Shown here in pieces: positions 35,688 to 42,081 of a stretch of DNA of 42,500 bases. Each line of letters opens with the position of its first letter. Position 1 is the first letter of the stretch. This stretch comes from Chrysomallon squamiferum. Lineage: Eukaryota; Mollusca; Gastropoda; Neomphalida; Peltospiridae. Location of the stretch: assembly GCA_012295275.1 (NCBI GenBank), contig CM022677.1, positions 19,206,290 through 19,248,789 of the forward strand, given 5' to 3'. Below the pieces are notes generated by a model. The model did not search any database, was not told the origin of the DNA, and worked only from the letters and a program-made list of their open reading frames with translations. The position numbers and the translations under genes were made by a program.

Positions 35688-38492
35688 TTATTATCACCCG
35701 AATCATTATTATTACTTTAATTTATTTTATTTATTTATTTATTTGTTTTATTTTATCTTACATTTATTAATATTTCAACGAATTTTGAAATTACAAATAT
35801 AATTGAAAGGTATGTATGTGTGTGGGTGTGTGTGCGTGTGTATATTATTAGTATTATATTTATTATTATCACTCTAATCATTATTATTACTTTAATTTAT
35901 TTATTATTTATTTATTGATTTATTTATCTTGTTATTAAATATAAAATGTTTTATTTTATCTTACGTTTACCATTATTTCAACGAATTTTGAAATTTTTAA
36001 AATATAATTGAAATGAATGGAAGTATTTCTTTTTAACTACCTGGTGGTGGACAAGGTTTAGCCATGCAAGCCTTTCTATCATCCTCTGTAACAACACCAT
36101 AGCAAGCTTTTGTAGAAGTCGACTGACTCGCTGGACAGCCTTTGCTACGTGTTCTTACTTTTGTTCCATTTCCACATGTTTTACTGCATTGGGTATATGG
36201 ACCCCATGCTCCCCAGCCTGCAACAGCAGACAATTTGAATAGATCCCATTTCATTTCTTCTGTATTTTTTTATTTACTTAGTTTCATTTTATCTTATTTT
36301 ACTAATATTTGAGATTATATTAATTGTGAAATTCAAAATATAGCAGAAATGAATGGAAGTGTTTTATATCTATCTACCTGATGGCGCACACCGTTGAGCT
36401 ATACAAGACTTTCGATCTTCCTGACTAACTATGCCATAGCAAGGATTTGACGGAGTCGACTGACTCACTGGACAGCCTTTACTGCGTGTTCTTACTTTTG
36501 TTCCCCTTCCGCAAGTTTTACTGCACTGACTGTATGATCCCCATCGTCCCCAGCCTACAACAGTAGATAATATGTATACAGCCAATTTTATATATATATA
36601 TATATATCTGTATATAGATATTTTCGTGTGTGTGTGTGTACTGTGTTATTGTTATTATAGTTTTATTATCACCGGAATCATTATTATTACTTTTATTTAT
36701 TTATTTATTTATTTATTTTCACTTAATAAATATAAAATGTTTTATTTTATCTTACATTTATTTATTTATTTATTTATTTATTTGTTATTAAATATAAAAT
36801 GTTTTATTTTATCTTACGTTTATATTATTTCAACGAATATTTCAGAGTAATCAATTTTAAATTACAAATTTAATTTAAATTAATGGATTTATTTATTTTT
36901 TATTTATCTTGTTATGGACATAAAATGTTTTATTTTATGCAAGCCGTTTCATTTTATTTCAACGAATTTTGAAATTACAAATATAATTGAAATGAATGGA
37001 AGTATTTCTTTTTAACTACCTGGTGGTGGACAAGGTTTAGCCATGCAAGCCTTTCTATCATCCTCTGTAACAACACCATAGCAAGCTTTTGTAGAAGTCG
37101 ACTGACTCGCTGGACAGCCTTTGCTACGTGTTCTTACTTTTGTTCCATTTCCACATGTTTTACTGCATTGGGTATACGGACCCCATGCTCCCCAGCCTGC
37201 AACAGCAGACAATTTGAATAGATCCCATTTCATTTCTTCTGTATTTTTTTATTTACTTAGTTTCATTTTATCTTATTTTACTAATATTTGAGATTATATT
37301 GATTGTGAAATGCAAAATATAGCAGAAATGAATGGAAGTGTTTTATATCTATCTACCTGATGGCGCACACCGTTGAGCTATACAAGACTTTCGATCTTCC
37401 TGACTAACTATGCCATAGCAAGGACTTGACGGAGTCGACTGACTCACTGGACAGCCTTTACTGCGTGTTCTTACTTTTGTTCCCCTTCCACAAGTTTTAC
37501 TGCACTGACTATATATACTCCATTGACCCCAGCCTGAAATAGTTGATGATGTCATTGTATACACCCCATCTAATTTCTTTTTCTCATTTGTTTAATACCT
37601 TGAATGTATTCGATGTTTTCAAATTAAAATTGAAATGTATATATGTGTGTGTGTGTGTGTGCGTGTATATTATTATTATTATATTTATTATTATCACTGT
37701 AATCATTATTATTACTTTAGTTTATTTATTTATTTATTTATTTATTTATCTTGTTATTAAATATAAAATGTTTTATTTTATCTTACGTTTACCATTATTT
37801 CAACGAATATTTCTGAGTGCGAATTTTGAAATTACAAATATAATTGAAATGAATGGAAGTATTTCTTTTTAACTACCTGGTGGTGGACAAGGTTTAGCCA
37901 TGCAAGCCTTTCTATCCTCCTCTGTAACAACACCATAGCAAGCTTTTGTAGAAGTCGACTGACTCGCTGGACAGCCTTTGCTACGTGTTCTTACTTTCGT
38001 TCCATTTCCACATGTTTTACTGCATTGAGTATATGGACCCCATGCTCCCCAACCTGCAACAGTAGACAATTTGAATAGATCCCATTTCATTTCTTCTGTA
38101 TTTTTTTATTTACTTAGTTTTATTTTATCTTATTTTACTAATATTTGAGATTATATTAATTGTGAAATGCAAAATATAGCAGAAATGAATGGAAGTGTTT
38201 TATATCTACCTGATGGCGCACACCGTTGAGCTATACAAGACTTTCGATCTTCCTGACTAACTATGCCATAGCAAGGACTTGACGGAGTCGACTGACTCAC
38301 TGGACAGCCTTTACTGCGTGTTCTTACTTTTGTTCCCCTTCCGCAAGTTTTACTGCACTGACTGTATGAACCCCATCGTCCCCAGCCTGCAACAGTAGAT
38401 AATATGTATAGAGCCAATTTTATATATATATATATATATATATACATAGATATCTGTGTGTGTGTGTTTTCGTGTGTGTGTGTACTTGTGTA

Positions 38493-38527
<35 letters not shown>

Positions 38528-39610
38528 TTATTATCACCGGAATCATTATTATTACTTTAATTTATTTATTTATTTATTTAGTTTTCTTATTAAATATAAA
38601 ATGTTTTATTTTATCTTACATTTATTAATATTTCAACGAATATTTCAGTGTGCGAATTTTGAAATTACAAATATAATTGAAAGGTATGTATGTGTGTGGG
38701 TGTGTGTGCGTGTGTATATTATTAGTATTATATTTATTATTATCACTCTAATCATTATTATTACTTTAATTTATTTATTATTTATTTATTGATTTATTTA
38801 TCTTGTTATTAAATATAAAATGTTTTATTTTATCTTACGTTTACCATTATTTCAACGAATTTTGAAATTACAAATATAATTGAAATGAATGGAAGTATTT
38901 CTTTTTAACTACCTGGTGGTGGACAAGGTTTAGCCATGCAAGCCTTTCTATCATCCTCTGTAACAACACCATAGCAAGCTTTTGTAGAAGTCGACTGACT
39001 CGCTGGACAGCCTTTGCTACGTGTTCTTACTTTTGTTCCATTTCCACATGTTTTACTGCATTGGGTATACGGACCCCATGCTCCCCAGCCTGCAACAGCA
39101 GACAATTTGAATAGATCCCATTTCATTTCTTCTGTATTTTTTTATTTACTTAGTTTCATTTTATCTTATTTTACTAATATTTGAGATTATATTAATTGTG
39201 AAATGCAAAATATAGCAGAAATGAATGGAAGTGTTTTATATCTACCTGATGGCGCACACCGTTGAGCTATACAAGACTTTCGATCTTCCTGACTAACTAT
39301 GCCATAGCAAGGACTTGACGGAGTCGACTGACTCACTGGACAGCCTTTACTGCGTGTTCTTACTTTTGTTCCCCTTCCACAAGTTTTACTGCAATGACTA
39401 TATATGCTCCATTGACCCCAGCCTGAAATAGTTGATGATGTCATTGTATACACCCCATCTAATTTCTTTTTCTCATTTGTTTAATACCTTGAATGTATTC
39501 GATGTTTTCAAATTAAAATTGAAATGTATATATGTGTGTGTGTGTGTGTGCGTGTATATTATTATTATTATATTTATTATTATCACTGTAATCATTATTA
39601 TTACTTTAGT

Positions 39611-39641
<31 letters not shown>

Positions 39642-40309
39642 TCTTGTTATTAAATATAAAATGTTTTATTTTATCTTACGTTTACCATTATTTCAACGAA
39701 TATTTCTGAGTGGAATTTTGAAATTACAAATATAATTGAAATGAATGGAAGTATTTCTTTTTAACTACCTGGTGGTGGACAAGGTTTAGCCATGCAAGCC
39801 TTTCTATCCTCCTCTGTAACAACACCATAGCAAGCTTTTGTAGAAGTCGACTGACTCGCTGGACAGCCTTTGCTACGTGTTCTTACTTTCGTTCCATTTC
39901 CACATGTTTTACTGCATTGAGTATATGGACCCCATGCTTCCCAACCTGCAACAGTAGACAATTTGAATAGATCCCATTTCATTTCTTCTGTATTTTTTTT
40001 TATTTACTTAGTTTTATTTTATCTTATTTTACTAATATTTGAGATTATATTAATTGTGAAATGCAAAATATAGCAGAAATGAATGGAAGTGTTTTATATC
40101 TACCTGATGGCGCACACCGTTGAGCTATACAAGACTTTCGATCTTCCTGACTAACTATGCCATAGCAAGGACTTGACGGAGTCGACTGACTCACTGGACA
40201 GCCTTTACTGCGTGTTCTTACTTTTGTTCCCCTTCCGCAAGTTTTACTGCACTGACTGTATGAACCCCATCGTCCCCAGCCTGCAACAGTAGATAATATG
40301 TGTAGAGCC

Positions 40310-40340
<31 letters not shown>

Positions 40341-40388
40341 CATAGATATCTGTGTGTGTGTGTTTTCGTGTGTGTGTGTACTTGTGTA

Positions 40389-40423
<35 letters not shown>

Positions 40424-41656
40424 TATTATCACCGGAATCATTATTATTACTTTAATTTATTTATTTATTTATTTAGTTTTCTTATTAAATATAAAATGTT
40501 TTATTTTATCTTACATTTATTAATATTTCAACGAATATTTCAGTGTGCGAATTTTGAAATTACAAATATAATTGAAAGGTATGTATGTGTGTGGGTGTGT
40601 GTGCGTGTGTATATTATTAGTATTATATTTATTATTATCACTCTAATCATTATTATTACTTTAATTTATTTATTATTTATTTATTGATTTATTTATCTTG
40701 TTATTAAATATAAAATGTTTTATTTTATCTTACGTTTACCATTATTTCAACGAATTTTGAAATTACAAATATAATTGAAATGAATGGAAGTATTTCTTTT
40801 AACTACCTGGTGGTGGACAAGGTTTAGCCATGCAAGCCTTTCTATCATCCTCTGTAACAACACCATAGCAAGCTTTTGTAGAAGTCGACTGACTCGCTGG
40901 ACAGCCTTTGCTACGTGTTCTTACTTTTGTTCCATTTCCACATGTTTTACTGCATTGGGTATACGGACCCCATGCTCCCCAGCCTGCAACAGCAGACAAT
41001 TTGAATAGATCCCATTTCATTTCTTCTGTATTTTTTTATTTTCTTAGTTTCATTTTATCTTATTTTACTAATATTTGAGATTATATTAATTGTGAAATGC
41101 AAAATATAGCAGAAATGAATGGAAGTGTTTTATATCTACCTGATGGCGCACACCGTTGAGCTATACAAGACTTTCGATCTTCCTGACTAACTATGCCATA
41201 GCAAGGACTTGACGGAGTCGACTGACTCACTGGACAGCCTTTACTGCGTGTTCTTACTTTTGTTCCCCTTCCACAAGTTTTACTGCACTGACTATATATA
41301 CTCCATTGACCCCAGCCTGAAATAGTTGATGATGTCATTGTATACACCCCATCTAATTTCTTTTTCTCATTTGTTTAATACCTTGAATGTATTCGATGTT
41401 TTCAAATTAAAATTAGAGGAGAAATGAATGTACGTTGTTTATATGTACCTGGTGGCGGACAACGTTGAGCTATACAAGACTTTCGATCTTCCTGACTAAC
41501 TATGCCATAGCAAGGACTTGACGGAGTCGACTGACTCACTGGACAGCCTTTACTGCGTGTTCTTACTTTTGTTCCCCTTCCGCAAGTTTTACTGCATTGA
41601 CTGTATTGACCCCATCGTCCCCAGCCTGCAACAACAGATAATATGGATATATATGT

Positions 41657-41716
<60 letters not shown>

Positions 41717-42017
41717 ATTTATTATTATGATCACTGTAATCATTATTATAACTTTAATTTATTTATTGATTTATTTATCTTATTATATATTTTTAAAGTT
41801 ATTATTATTATTTTTATTTTTATTTTACTTATTTGTGTACATGATTAGATGTATGCCTTGTTTCACCGGTACTAGAAAAGAAGAAAAGAAAGAAAATGTA
41901 AGGTGAGATACCATCCTGAAAGAATGATGATTATGTTATCTCTGCAGAAGAAGCAGAAAGATCTTATTATATATATATATGGTGTTTATCATAAATAGCA
42001 GAATCATTATTATCATA

Positions 42018-42081
<64 letters not shown>

